Assembly (NCBI RefSeq): GCF_021533195.1
Contig: NZ_JAJNKB010000002.1
Location: 434,001-498,000, forward strand
Source of the DNA: Portibacter marinus
GTDB lineage: Bacteria; Bacteroidota; Bacteroidia; Chitinophagales; Saprospiraceae
Direction of reading: 5' to 3'
DNA length: 64,000 nt
Both the position numbers and the translations under genes were made by a program. The notes below the pieces were generated by a model. That model was not told the origin of the DNA. It saw only the letters and a list, made by a program, of their open reading frames with translations, and ran no database searches. This document shows positions 55,842-64,000 of this stretch, one piece after another. The first letter of the stretch is position 1. The number at the start of each line of letters is the position of its first letter.

Positions 55842-56447
55842 ATGAAGATTTTAAGGGTTTTTTATGCTTTAGTATTTATTATATTACTCAGTAATTGTTC
55901 AAAGGACGTTGTAAATTTGGATGATCTTGATGAGTATAAACAAACTGTTCAATTGATTGAAAATACCGGCGTACAGTTAAGCGAAGCTGATAAATATAAA
56001 ATTAAAAAAGCTATACAAAGTGGAGAAAGTTGGGCCACTAGTAGTTACACACGGAATTTGACTAAAGAAGAAATTGAGAAATACTCTCCTTCATCAACTA
56101 CTTACAGAACTAATCATTGTAATTGCGTTGGAGGTGCAGAAATATTATCTGCACAAATTCCAAATTTGTTCGAACTGACTATGGCAGATAATCCAACTGT
56201 AACTGGATATAATGTCGTAGATGATTGTAATCATTCTGACAATTTCCCAAGATTTACTGCCGATTTTGAAATAGGTTATACCACTCACGATAAATCAATT
56301 AGAATTTTTATAGTAGATACTAGTGGTGGTACTTTAGAAGAAGCATTTATAGCTGTTGATAATGACTGCTACGACTTCGCTTATTCTACAGGAAATCTTT
56401 GTGGTATGGGAAATGTAACGGTTTGTGGTGTAATTTATCCTACGTAG
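55842..56447 (+). CDS. Cysteine-rich hypothetical lipoprotein
   Basis: A 201-residue protein starting at ATG 55842, chosen because MKILRVFYALVFIILLSNC is a complete lipoprotein signal (Cys 19). An ATG at 55809 would add 11 residues in front. The mature part has seven or so further cysteines in HCNC, DDCNH, DNDCYD, NLCG and TVCG contexts, so it is probably disulfide-stabilised outside the cytosol. No family recognised. It is AT-rich, follows the IS directly and is closed by a perfect hairpin, which points to an accessory gene. Confidence 0.7.
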   Translation: MKILRVFYALVFIILLSNCSKDVVNLDDLDEYKQTVQLIENTGVQLSEADKYKIKKAIQSGESWATSSYTRNLTKEEIEKYSPSSTTYRTNHCNCVGGAEILSAQIPNLFELTMADNPTVTGYNVVDDCNHSDNFPRFTADFEIGYTTHDKSIRIFIVDTSGGTLEEAFIAVDNDCYDFAYSTGNLCGMGNVTVCGVIYPT

Positions 56448-56492
56448 GAAAGTTATAATTTTATTATAAGATTGGAAATACTAATTACGATA

Positions 56493-56525
56493 AAATGCAC
56501 ATTCACTTTTAGTGAATGTGCATTT
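56493..56525 (+). terminator. Perfect hairpin terminator after the lipoprotein gene
   Basis: Arms 56493-56507 and 56511-56525 are perfect 15-bp complements around a 3-base TTT loop. The outer three pairs are A-T, so a T run closes the 3' side. It is 45 bp past the lipoprotein stop and could act in both directions. Confidence 0.8.
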
Positions 56526-56727
56526 ATAAAATTATAACCATTATCGAATTTCTATTTTCTGACGCATTGTCGAAAAATCATTTAACCTACTTAAAATCGG
56601 ACAATATTCGATTAGGTAAAAAATAGGTCTTTTGAAGATATTAATCTTGCTTTATTTATAAGAAATGAACGTATGATCTCTTACCTAAATGAAAGTACAA
56701 TATTTATTAGAAAATTGTAAGATCTAA

Positions 56728-57228
56728 AGCAACAGACGTTGGGGATTTGCTTATGAAGTTAATCCCGATAATGAAATCGCGTGGGAATATAAAGTGCCAC
56801 TTAAAGCAGGAAGTTTCGTGAATCAGGGTGATACATTAGAAATTAATAATAATCTGACCTTTCGGATGATACGCTACGCAGTAGATTATCCTGCTTTCGA
56901 AGGAAAGGATCTTGCTCCTAAAGGATACCTTGAGCTCAATCCTAATGAAGAATACTGTGAACAGCTGGTCAGCACCATAGAACCGTCCACTAGTATCAAC
57001 GAGTTTTTTTTAGATGTTTATCCTAATCCTGTTGATCATACGCTTCATATTACTACTGATCCAAAGAATTTTGAAAGTAATTATCAAATTCTTAATATGG
57101 AGGGCCGATTACAAGTGTCAGGTATCATCATAAATGGAGAAAATCAGGTTGACGTCAGCTCGCTTCTACCTGGAATGTATATTTTGCAAGTAGATGACTC
57201 GCATTATCAAAAATTCATTAAGTTTTAG
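56728..57228 (+). pseudogene. 3' remnant of arylsulfotransferase-like gene with T9SS sorting domain
   Basis: The frame is open from 56728 (just after an in-frame TAA) to the TAG before 57229, but has no proper start or signal peptide; a GTG at 56794 is internal to recognisable sequence. The first 80 residues (WGFAYEV, IAWEYKVPL, DYPAFEGKDL, GYLELNP) look like the C-terminal end of secreted arylsulfate sulfotransferase-type (ASST) propeller proteins. The last about 75 residues are a type A T9SS sorting domain (VYPNPV at its start, GMYILQV at its end). Most of the gene (hundreds of residues) is missing upstream. The ASST assignment is by recollection of the motif set and is moderate. Confidence 0.65.
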
Positions 57229-57232
57229 GGTA

Positions 57233-58918
57233 TTACTTTATTACGTTTGCTGATACGCTGTAGTCAAGTGTTTGTATTCCCCGATTTCCCTCCTTGTCCT
57301 GTGATATGATCACAATGGTAAACTCTCCTTTGTCATCAGTATGATCAAAATTGAATTGTAGATTCCCATTTGAATCCGTCAGCAGATCAGGGTTCCAGTA
57401 GATGGTGGATTGGAAATGAGGAATATTTTCCATTGCACTTGAAGACGAAAAAACATCAAAAGTACATTGATCCGCCAGTCCGTTTAATCTGAAAATATCA
57501 TCAGAGTCTGCCCGTGGAAAATCGAAAACGGGGGTGATAGTATTAACAATGACGACACCACTTAGACCCAACACATTAAATCTCTTACGCAATTTGTCCG
57601 GTGAATAGATCAATTCTATACTTTCAATATTGCTCATTTTTACTTTACCTGCATATTCAGCGTTTCTCGTCAATTGACCATCAATGATAAATAAAGGATT
57701 TCCCGGAAGAGCTGTAGCCACAGCCAGAGATGATTTTGGATTATTCATACTGGCTACCATTTCTCCCTTTACTTTTTTAAAGGTCAAGGGTGTGATTAAT
57801 TCTGAAAAGAAATCATAGAGTTGGTCAAATTTTTCATATTCACTGACTACAAATGTGACATCTGACTTTTCATTAGACGTTGTTTCTTTTCTAGATGAAA
57901 TGTTAGTTTCTATGGTTTCTCTATTAAAATATTGATTGATTTTTTTTCTATTCTTACTTTGCTCTAGTACATGGGCAATGTCCTCATTAAAAACAAGACT
58001 GGAAGCTTGCGGCTCTGAGATTACAGGTGGAGTTAATTTAATTTTAAAATCCTTAATTTCCTGCTCATAGGGTAAAAACTGAACCAATTGGCTTCCTTTA
58101 AGACCTGGAAGCATCATGGTAAATTCTCCTTCTGTATTTGACTTCGTATACTGCATCGATCGGTATTGATCCGCGTAAGCACCAATGACATTTAACCTAA
58201 CCGGCCTATCTCCTCTGTTGTACACGATGCCTTTTACATACACTTGTTCGCTTAAAAAAGGAAGTATTGACCCTTCGAATCTTTGTCCCATTGACATGTA
58301 TTCAAATCCGTCATCCGTAGATTCTTCGATCATTTTCGGAATTACTGCTACGGAAACTGATGCATTGCTTACTACTTGCCCATTTTCCAATTTTATGGCC
58401 GCATCTACTTGAACTTGTTCTCTGGTTGAGAATGTGGGATTATTCAAATTAGCGTCTATGCGAAGGGTGGACTCGATATCATTTCGAATCATAGTAGAAG
58501 AAAGGTCAACTTCTGATTCCTCAAGCACGCCCGCTGTTAAGTCATTATAAATCGGAATATCAATTTCTGCAAGATTGACTTCCATCTCTTGACCTGCATT
58601 TTTATAATTGCTATTAAATGCAAGTCGGTAGTTGCCACTAGTGTAATTAAATGGAATTGGAATGCACGATGCTAAGTAACTTGAATTGGTCGACTCACTA
58701 TATAAATCCTGAACGATGTTATTATTTGAATCAATTAGCAGTACTCTGATGACTGCCGTAGCCTTCACTTCCGGATAATACAGTTTATAAAAAATCTTTT
58801 CGCCTGCGATGTAATACGGCTTATCAATATGAACCATGTAAGACTCTTGAGCCTTTGCGGTAGCTATGCATGAAATGAAAATTGTACAAAAAAGAAGGAA
58901 GTGTAATAATGATTTCAT
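57233..58918 (-). CDS. MG2-like protein with TonB-plug-like domain
   Basis: A 561-residue exported protein (signal about 1-24). The N-terminal part (about 28-110; HIDKPYYIAGEKIFYK) resembles the MG2/alpha-2-macroglobulin-type beta domain of Bacteroidota surface proteins. After a second beta domain (about 150-290), a C-terminal part (about 385-470) has the TonB plug pattern: NPLFIIDGQLT, NIESIELIYS, and LGLSGVVIVNT. No barrel follows. It is the third gene of the operon with the TonB receptor and DUF4249 lipoprotein (10 bp gap), so it may work with them at the outer membrane. Confidence 0.7.
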   Translation of the reverse strand: MKSLLHFLLFCTIFISCIATAKAQESYMVHIDKPYYIAGEKIFYKLYYPEVKATAVIRVLLIDSNNNIVQDLYSESTNSSYLASCIPIPFNYTSGNYRLAFNSNYKNAGQEMEVNLAEIDIPIYNDLTAGVLEESEVDLSSTMIRNDIESTLRIDANLNNPTFSTREQVQVDAAIKLENGQVVSNASVSVAVIPKMIEESTDDGFEYMSMGQRFEGSILPFLSEQVYVKGIVYNRGDRPVRLNVIGAYADQYRSMQYTKSNTEGEFTMMLPGLKGSQLVQFLPYEQEIKDFKIKLTPPVISEPQASSLVFNEDIAHVLEQSKNRKKINQYFNRETIETNISSRKETTSNEKSDVTFVVSEYEKFDQLYDFFSELITPLTFKKVKGEMVASMNNPKSSLAVATALPGNPLFIIDGQLTRNAEYAGKVKMSNIESIELIYSPDKLRKRFNVLGLSGVVIVNTITPVFDFPRADSDDIFRLNGLADQCTFDVFSSSSAMENIPHFQSTIYWNPDLLTDSNGNLQFNFDHTDDKGEFTIVIISQDKEGNRGIQTLDYSVSANVIK

Positions 58919-58928
58919 TGCAGATGAT

Positions 58929-60032
58929 TTATTGAATCCAAAAAGCAGGTTTTAGGGTTGTACTATTATCGACTGATGCACAATCACAACAAAGTGGGTC
59001 ACCACAACTGCCGTCCATGTTGACTAATCCTTCTGAAGGACATCTGGTCTCCGTCACTCCGGATAGCTCAGGATCTACATATATTCTAGAAGTATCTTGA
59101 GTGGTAACATAGAAATATCCGTATGCATCCTGACTACCATTGACATGTGTATAATTGCTCTGTACTCTTCCCGGTGGATCGGCATATATGTTGTCTTTTC
59201 TTTCTAAGACATTGCTAATCTTTTGCCAATATTCAAAAGCACCCTTGCTTAAAGACTCTTGAACTACAGTGAAATACAAACCCTCACCGTAAGTTCGATC
59301 AAGAAATTCTTCATAAACAAAGTAATTATCTAATTGGGTCCGTGTAGTCGTGCCCCCGCCATATATATTAATATCGAAAACTCCTGCGTTGCCTGACACA
59401 TAGCACACTTTTTGTTGCTGGCCAAAAACGATGGGCGAATCCGTTACTTTATAAACTCGTTGAAACTCCCACTTTAAATTACTCCTTTCTTCTTGTCCGG
59501 GTATTTCTAGCGGTGTATCTATACTATAGCTAATTGTTGTTCTGGTACGCTCACTCTGATCAGGAAGCACAAAAGTTTTATCGTAGATCTCATAGTGAAT
59601 GTTTTCTATTTCTGGTACAGGAAGCAATGGTTCGAAATTGGACTCAAATAGCCTTCCATCAAACATTTCCAATGAAAGTTTATAGGATTTCCCTACCTCT
59701 ATGGATATAGGATCGTTTTCAGAAAATATATATTCATAAATACCATCACCGGTAGGCTTCACCTCCAGTTCATTACCCGCTTCATCGTAGATAATGACCT
59801 GTTTGGCTATAATTCGTCCTCTGGTATCTTGCGTGAAGCTGAAGATCTGACTTAAATTCAGTTCGAATGTGGACGGATTCCCCTCAACAATTTTAGCATT
59901 AATGACGATTGCATTGCCTTGTCCTTCTGGTATTTCAAGCTCAATGGGATCGAGGCAACCTGCAGCGGTGAATAGAATGATACAGACCATTAATGGGTAA
60001 GAAACAAATTGCTTTATTGATTGATATTTCAT
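58929..60032 (-). CDS. DUF4249 family lipoprotein
   Basis: A 367-residue protein with a lipobox (AAGC, cysteine near residue 26) followed by LDPIELEIPEGQGNAIVINAKI, the usual opening of DUF4249. The body is beta-rich; near the C-terminus there is a cysteine cluster (ETRCPSEG, GSCGDPLCCDCAS). DUF4249 proteins sit next to TonB-dependent receptors in Bacteroidota and probably replace SusD as the surface partner. It starts 2 bp after the receptor gene. Confidence 0.88.
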   Translation of the reverse strand: MKYQSIKQFVSYPLMVCIILFTAAGCLDPIELEIPEGQGNAIVINAKIVEGNPSTFELNLSQIFSFTQDTRGRIIAKQVIIYDEAGNELEVKPTGDGIYEYIFSENDPISIEVGKSYKLSLEMFDGRLFESNFEPLLPVPEIENIHYEIYDKTFVLPDQSERTRTTISYSIDTPLEIPGQEERSNLKWEFQRVYKVTDSPIVFGQQQKVCYVSGNAGVFDINIYGGGTTTRTQLDNYFVYEEFLDRTYGEGLYFTVVQESLSKGAFEYWQKISNVLERKDNIYADPPGRVQSNYTHVNGSQDAYGYFYVTTQDTSRIYVDPELSGVTETRCPSEGLVNMDGSCGDPLCCDCASVDNSTTLKPAFWIQ

Positions 60033-60034
60033 GT

Positions 60035-62758
60035 TTAGAGTGTTTCAAAGTTGAAAGTAAGTGATGGGAAAACCGTTCCCAATAAAGCCAATCTATTAGC
60101 TTGAACCCTTTGACCTGGTGCTTCCGTAAAGTAGATAGAATAGGCATTCTTTCGAGCGTAAACATTGTATAATGAAAATGTCCAGCTCGTGGTGTACTTC
60201 TTATCTCTCTTGTAACTTTTTCCTACCGTGAAGGACAGATCAAGCCGGTGATAATCGGGTATTCGTCCAGAATTTCGACTGGAAAAAACTGGTATAACCA
60301 GTCCGTTGGTCAGCGTGTAATTGCCCACAGGTGGGGTAACTGGCCTTCCGCTGGCATAAATAAAATTTAAGGTTACGCTATTCCTCCTGTTCGGTTGATA
60401 ATTCAGGACAAAAGACATGTCGTGTGGTTTATCAAAATTACTAGAGTAAAAATCTCCTTTGTTGATGCCAGCAATTTGTCGTTGAGACCTGGAGTAGGTA
60501 TAATTTAAATTACCATTTAGAACCCCTTCTTTCTTTTTTACAGATAATTCCAGACCATAGGATCTTCCGATACCATCAAGGATTTCAGTTTCTATATTCT
60601 GATTAGCAGTCAATGACGCAAAATCCTTATAGTCAAACAATTGATCAATAGATCTATAGAATACCTCAGCATTGGCTTCCCAATTATTACTAGCAAAATT
60701 TCTAAAGTATCCGGCAGAGAAATTATGTGATTTAGTAGGAGGAATGTAATTATTACTCAGCTGCCATTGACTTACTGGCGTTGGCGTCTCAGAATTGAAG
60801 ATCTGGTTGATATATTGAACAGTTCTACTATAACCTGTCTTAAAAGAACTTTGCCTCGTCAATCTGAAACGCATCGATAACCTCGGTTCTAAATTTCCAA
60901 AGGAAGCGATCACTTCTCCTGAACCAAACTCAGACTGACCCGTGACCTGAGTGGAACTGGGATTTTCAGGATCTACATATTGATTAACGATGCTTGGCCC
61001 TAAAAACCTGAAATCACTGTATCGCAGTCCTGCGGATATCCCTATGCTATAATTGACATCATAGTCCATATTTGCAAAAACTGCGGATTCCAGTCCGTCT
61101 TCCTGCGGAACTGACCTGCCAATTAAAATAGAATTTTCAGTGGGCTCAAGTGTGCCGGGATCCACCTGGTATAAAATCGAAGACAAACCCATCACTAATG
61201 TTGTTTTAGAGTTAGGGGAATAGGTCAATCGTTCTTTAAATTGATAGAAAGAGACATCATTATTTAAGATTGAACCTCTTTCGGGATCAAAATCTGTTCG
61301 TGAGCTTTTGTAATCATTGAAGCCAAGTGACAAATTGGAAGATAACTTATTGGAAAAAATGCTGCGAAGAGACACTTGACCAGTATAATTTGTGTAATCA
61401 AAGCCAAAGGCATTGTTATAAGTGAAGGCATCCTCCGACGCATAGCCACTGAAGACCAACGTGTTTTTATTACCCAGTTTCGCTGAAATCTTCGCATTGG
61501 CATCGTAAAAGAAGATCGAACTGTTTCTTACTTGCTGATTTTCGACGGCATTTAATATCCAATCTGCATAAGAGCCCCGGCCACCAACAATCACTGAAAC
61601 TTTATCTTTTACTATTGGGCCATCGATACTCAATCTACTGGTAACAGGACCAACTCCTCCTCGTATGTGCCATTTTTCAAAATCACCTTCCTTGGTTTTT
61701 ACATCTAGTACTGAGGATAGACGACCTCCATATTGTGCCGGCATGATCGCCTTATAAAGCTGCACCTCCTCAATAAAATCAGTATTGAAATAACTAAAAA
61801 ATCCAAGGGAGTGGGAAGAATTCAATAATATACCATTGTCTTGAAGAATGAGATTCTGATCTACATCGCCGCCCCTGACATTAAATCCCGTGGCCCCTTC
61901 GCCAGAGGAACTAACGCCAGTATTGAGCAATAGTGTTTTGACAACATCTGTTTCGCCCATAAAGCTTGGAAGTTTCTTGATATCACCAACATCTATCTTC
62001 GTTACTCCTGCTTGTGTATTATTGACTGCTGATTCTGCAGATTGAGCACTTACCGTCACTTCATCCAAAATAACCGCACCTTTTTCCATAGTCAATTGCA
62101 AGGTACCACTACTTAATACCCGCGTCGTAAGGTTAAGATCTTCATAGCCTACATATGAGATATTCAGAAAATGAACACCAGCCGGAACTTCAACTTCGAA
62201 ATTACCATCAATGTCGGTGATGGTTTTGATATCAGTATTTTGCACGATGACTGTGGCACCAATGACTCCTTCTTCATTTTCCGCATCAAGAATGGTTCCG
62301 GTAACCGTTGCCATTCCGTCACCCTTTAATTCATCCAAACTGCCGATAACGATGTTTTCTTCCTTTTCTGATGCTTTACTGGCTTCTTCTCTGGCCTCGT
62401 AATAATTGACAGACAAAGTTTGATTGATGACTGTTCTCGGGATAATGATGACAGATCCCTCTCCATATTCCAAGAATCCTAATCTGGTGGTTTCTAAAAT
62501 ATCTGACAAAATGCTTTCAGCAGTTCTATCGTCGCTTTGTATGCTGACCAATTGATCATCCACATCATCTTTCTTATAGTAAAAGTCAACTTTCAATTGT
62601 TGACCTAAATCATCTAAGACCTTACTCAATTGCTCACCGGAATAATTAACATCTACAATTTTTCCAAGGACAGAATCCTGGGAAAAACCTTGAATATAAA
62701 AGAGAATGGATAAGCTCAACGTAAGAAAAAGAAGTGGGAGTTTTTGCTTTATTTTCAT
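60035..62758 (-). CDS. TonB-dependent receptor with STN and carboxypeptidase-regulatory domains
   Basis: A 907-residue outer-membrane receptor starting at ATG 62758, where a signal peptide (KIKQKLPLLFLTLSLSILFY) begins. Order: signal, STN domain (about 35-110), linker, carboxypeptidase-regulatory-like domain (about 150-230), TonB-contact and plug region (about 235-360; DEVTVSAQ, FNVRGGDVDQNLILQD), then a barrel ending in FETL-type residues (FPSLTFNFETL). The STN domain often signals, through an anti-sigma factor, to its own genes, but no FecR/ECF pair is in the window. It heads an operon with DUF4249 and the MG2-like gene. Confidence 0.9.
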   Translation of the reverse strand: MKIKQKLPLLFLTLSLSILFYIQGFSQDSVLGKIVDVNYSGEQLSKVLDDLGQQLKVDFYYKKDDVDDQLVSIQSDDRTAESILSDILETTRLGFLEYGEGSVIIIPRTVINQTLSVNYYEAREEASKASEKEENIVIGSLDELKGDGMATVTGTILDAENEEGVIGATVIVQNTDIKTITDIDGNFEVEVPAGVHFLNISYVGYEDLNLTTRVLSSGTLQLTMEKGAVILDEVTVSAQSAESAVNNTQAGVTKIDVGDIKKLPSFMGETDVVKTLLLNTGVSSSGEGATGFNVRGGDVDQNLILQDNGILLNSSHSLGFFSYFNTDFIEEVQLYKAIMPAQYGGRLSSVLDVKTKEGDFEKWHIRGGVGPVTSRLSIDGPIVKDKVSVIVGGRGSYADWILNAVENQQVRNSSIFFYDANAKISAKLGNKNTLVFSGYASEDAFTYNNAFGFDYTNYTGQVSLRSIFSNKLSSNLSLGFNDYKSSRTDFDPERGSILNNDVSFYQFKERLTYSPNSKTTLVMGLSSILYQVDPGTLEPTENSILIGRSVPQEDGLESAVFANMDYDVNYSIGISAGLRYSDFRFLGPSIVNQYVDPENPSSTQVTGQSEFGSGEVIASFGNLEPRLSMRFRLTRQSSFKTGYSRTVQYINQIFNSETPTPVSQWQLSNNYIPPTKSHNFSAGYFRNFASNNWEANAEVFYRSIDQLFDYKDFASLTANQNIETEILDGIGRSYGLELSVKKKEGVLNGNLNYTYSRSQRQIAGINKGDFYSSNFDKPHDMSFVLNYQPNRRNSVTLNFIYASGRPVTPPVGNYTLTNGLVIPVFSSRNSGRIPDYHRLDLSFTVGKSYKRDKKYTTSWTFSLYNVYARKNAYSIYFTEAPGQRVQANRLALLGTVFPSLTFNFETL

Positions 62759-63031
62759 GTGAGGTGATAGTAAAGTATACGTAGTGAAATGTAAAAAGCC
62801 CAAATTTAGGCGTATTCTTGAATTATCAAGAATTAAGGAGGCAAAATTCTTGAGAACACTGAAAAATTTAAGTCCATTAAAACTGATTAATGCAGCTGGC
62901 AAGAAGCTTGAAGTTCGTGTATCTAGAGCTTCTTATACCAGTCGTTTGCTTAAAGAACATTGTTCAGTATATTTGCACTGCACAAAAATACTATTCCAAT
63001 TAAATGTGTGACAAAGACTAAAGGCGAAACT

Positions 63032-64000
63032 ATGATCATTTTGAGAATTCTAACTTTGCTATTGTGTATTGCCATAGTCAATGGCTGCACGAGCAGTAAG
63101 TCAATAGAGGAGCGTAAATCAAGCTTTCAAGATGAACCCATTTTTGAATGGGTTTCAGACTCGGTCAGTGGAATCGATTTTGCCAATGAGCTCAATCATG
63201 ACGTTTCCACGAAAGCCAATCTTTTTGACTTTGACTACTTCTATAATGGAGCTGGAGTGGGAGTCGCAGATTTGAATAACGATGGACTGGATGACATCTT
63301 TTTTTGTGGTAATCAAGTAAATAACAGGCTTTATCTTAATAAAGGTGATCTCCAGTTTGAAGACATTTCTGAAAGTGCGAACATCAATGTCGGAAAGTAC
63401 TGGTCTAATGGTGTAACTTTTGCCGATGTCAATGAAGATGGCTGGCTAGATATATATGTGTCGCAAGGTGGTCCGCACAAAGATACAGAGCGACAGAACT
63501 TGCTCTTCATTAACAATCAAGACCTTACGTTTACTGAAGTATCATCAAAGTATGGGCTAAATGACACGGGATTGAGTACCCAGTCGGCATTCTTTGATTA
63601 CGATAATGACGGTGATTTAGATTGCATCGTCATGAATGAATCAGAATTGTATGGTATGGATCCCATCAAGTTTCATCAGATTTTATTGACCAACAAAAAC
63701 TTGCTTCTTAAAAACTCCAGTCATCTCTATGAACAGGTGGACGGTAAGTTCATTGATGTAACTGAAGCAGCAGGATTATTGAGACCATCTTTTGGTTTAG
63801 GATTAGTGGTCAGTGATATAAATGAAGATGGTTGGTTAGACATCTACATCGCGAATGATTATTACATTCCTGATTTCATGCTCATTAATCAGAAAAACAA
63901 ACGCTTTTTAGATGAAATAAAATCAAGAACTACACAGTTGTCCTTTTTCGGAATGGGGGCAGATATTGCTGATATTAATAATGACCAACATCAAGATATA
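63032..64000 (+). CDS. VCBS/FG-GAP (CRTAC-like) lipoprotein, 3' end cut by window
   Basis: The frame opens at ATG 63032 and stays open to the window edge (323 codons). A lipoprotein signal ends in GC (IVNGC, cysteine near residue 18). The body shows calcium-loop FG-GAP repeats: DLNNDGLDD, DVNEDGWLD, DYDNDGDLD, DINEDGWLD and DINNDQHQD. This is the CRTAC1/VCBS-type beta-propeller of secreted Bacteroidota proteins, which usually continues for about 1000 residues with an ASPIC/UnbV domain. Probably cell-surface, calcium-stabilised and of unknown ligand. It is divergent from the TonB receptor operon; the 62759-63031 gap shows nothing notable. Confidence 0.85.
   Translation, partial: MIILRILTLLLCIAIVNGCTSSKSIEERKSSFQDEPIFEWVSDSVSGIDFANELNHDVSTKANLFDFDYFYNGAGVGVADLNNDGLDDIFFCGNQVNNRLYLNKGDLQFEDISESANINVGKYWSNGVTFADVNEDGWLDIYVSQGGPHKDTERQNLLFINNQDLTFTEVSSKYGLNDTGLSTQSAFFDYDNDGDLDCIVMNESELYGMDPIKFHQILLTNKNLLLKNSSHLYEQVDGKFIDVTEAAGLLRPSFGLGLVVSDINEDGWLDIYIANDYYIPDFMLINQKNKRFLDEIKSRTTQLSFFGMGADIADINNDQHQDI

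Noticed and set aside
56540-56727. Search for more of the arylsulfotransferase gene upstream of the remnant
   Set aside because: All three forward frames have stops and no recognisable propeller sequence, so the rest is deleted rather than frameshifted.
1-64000. CRISPR arrays, tRNA, rRNA, phage genes and defence systems
   Set aside because: No regularly spaced direct repeats, tRNA-like folds, rRNA stretches, integrases or phage structural genes were seen; the only mobile DNA is the IS3 element.

Overview
The window comes from a bacterium of the phylum Bacteroidota, most likely a Saprospiria/Lewinella-like lineage (the order is an inference, the phylum is well supported). Evidence: a SusC/SusD pair, a STN-type TonB-dependent receptor with a DUF4249 lipoprotein, a type IX secretion C-terminal sorting domain, a PUR-alpha-like DUF3276 protein, many short lipoproteins with a Cys lipobox, and promoter-like TTTG-N19-TAnnTTTG elements instead of strong Shine-Dalgarno sites. 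The DNA is AT-rich and densely coded. I found no rRNA, tRNA or CRISPR array.

Region by region. 1-1900: the end of an unknown gene coupled to a DEDDh-exonuclease homologue that has lost most catalytic residues, convergent with a lipoprotein. 2135-10048 (minus): fabI, recN, a TPR/GT-C membrane protein, a DUF5686 outer-membrane protein and an M23 peptidase. 10381-12999: alaS, facing a secreted M14 carboxypeptidase (13127-15643) across a shared terminator. 15704-20144 (plus): a tight five-gene operon with a sugar transferase, aroE and proline dehydrogenase. 20786-23152: exbB-exbD-exbD-tonB energy-transduction operon. 23380-27306: folC, a YihY-type membrane protein, a thioesterase and arginine deiminase. 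27431-29094: a two-gene coiled-coil/membrane module resembling a membrane-anchored PspA/ESCRT-III system. 29346-34711 (minus): DUF3276, an ABC half-transporter, and comEA/comEC for DNA uptake. 34912-36470: OmpA-like protein plus a membrane-anchored protein with two HhH repeats. 36556-43212: VWA-like membrane protein, an orphan GATase-like secreted protein with a DUF6794 neighbour, and topA. 43252-47110 (minus): lpxB, a small membrane protein, surE, cdsA and a CPBP protease, divergent from pdxJ.

48354-54264 is a susC/susD/lipoprotein nutrient-uptake operon with a good promoter. 54265-57228 is an accessory island: a complete IS3-family element (inverted repeats, AAAT target duplication) with a frameshifted orfB, an orphan cysteine-rich lipoprotein, and the 3' remnant of a secreted arylsulfotransferase-like gene. 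57233-62758 (minus) is a second uptake operon: TonB-dependent receptor, DUF4249 lipoprotein and an MG2/plug-like protein. The window ends inside a CRTAC/FG-GAP lipoprotein gene.

Most of the window is housekeeping plus envelope biology. TonB-complex genes at 20786-23152 would energise receptors such as the two encoded at 48354 and 60035. The most unusual items are the PspA-like pair, the OmpA/HhH pair next to comEC, the catalytically degraded exonuclease and the GATase-like/DUF6794 pair.
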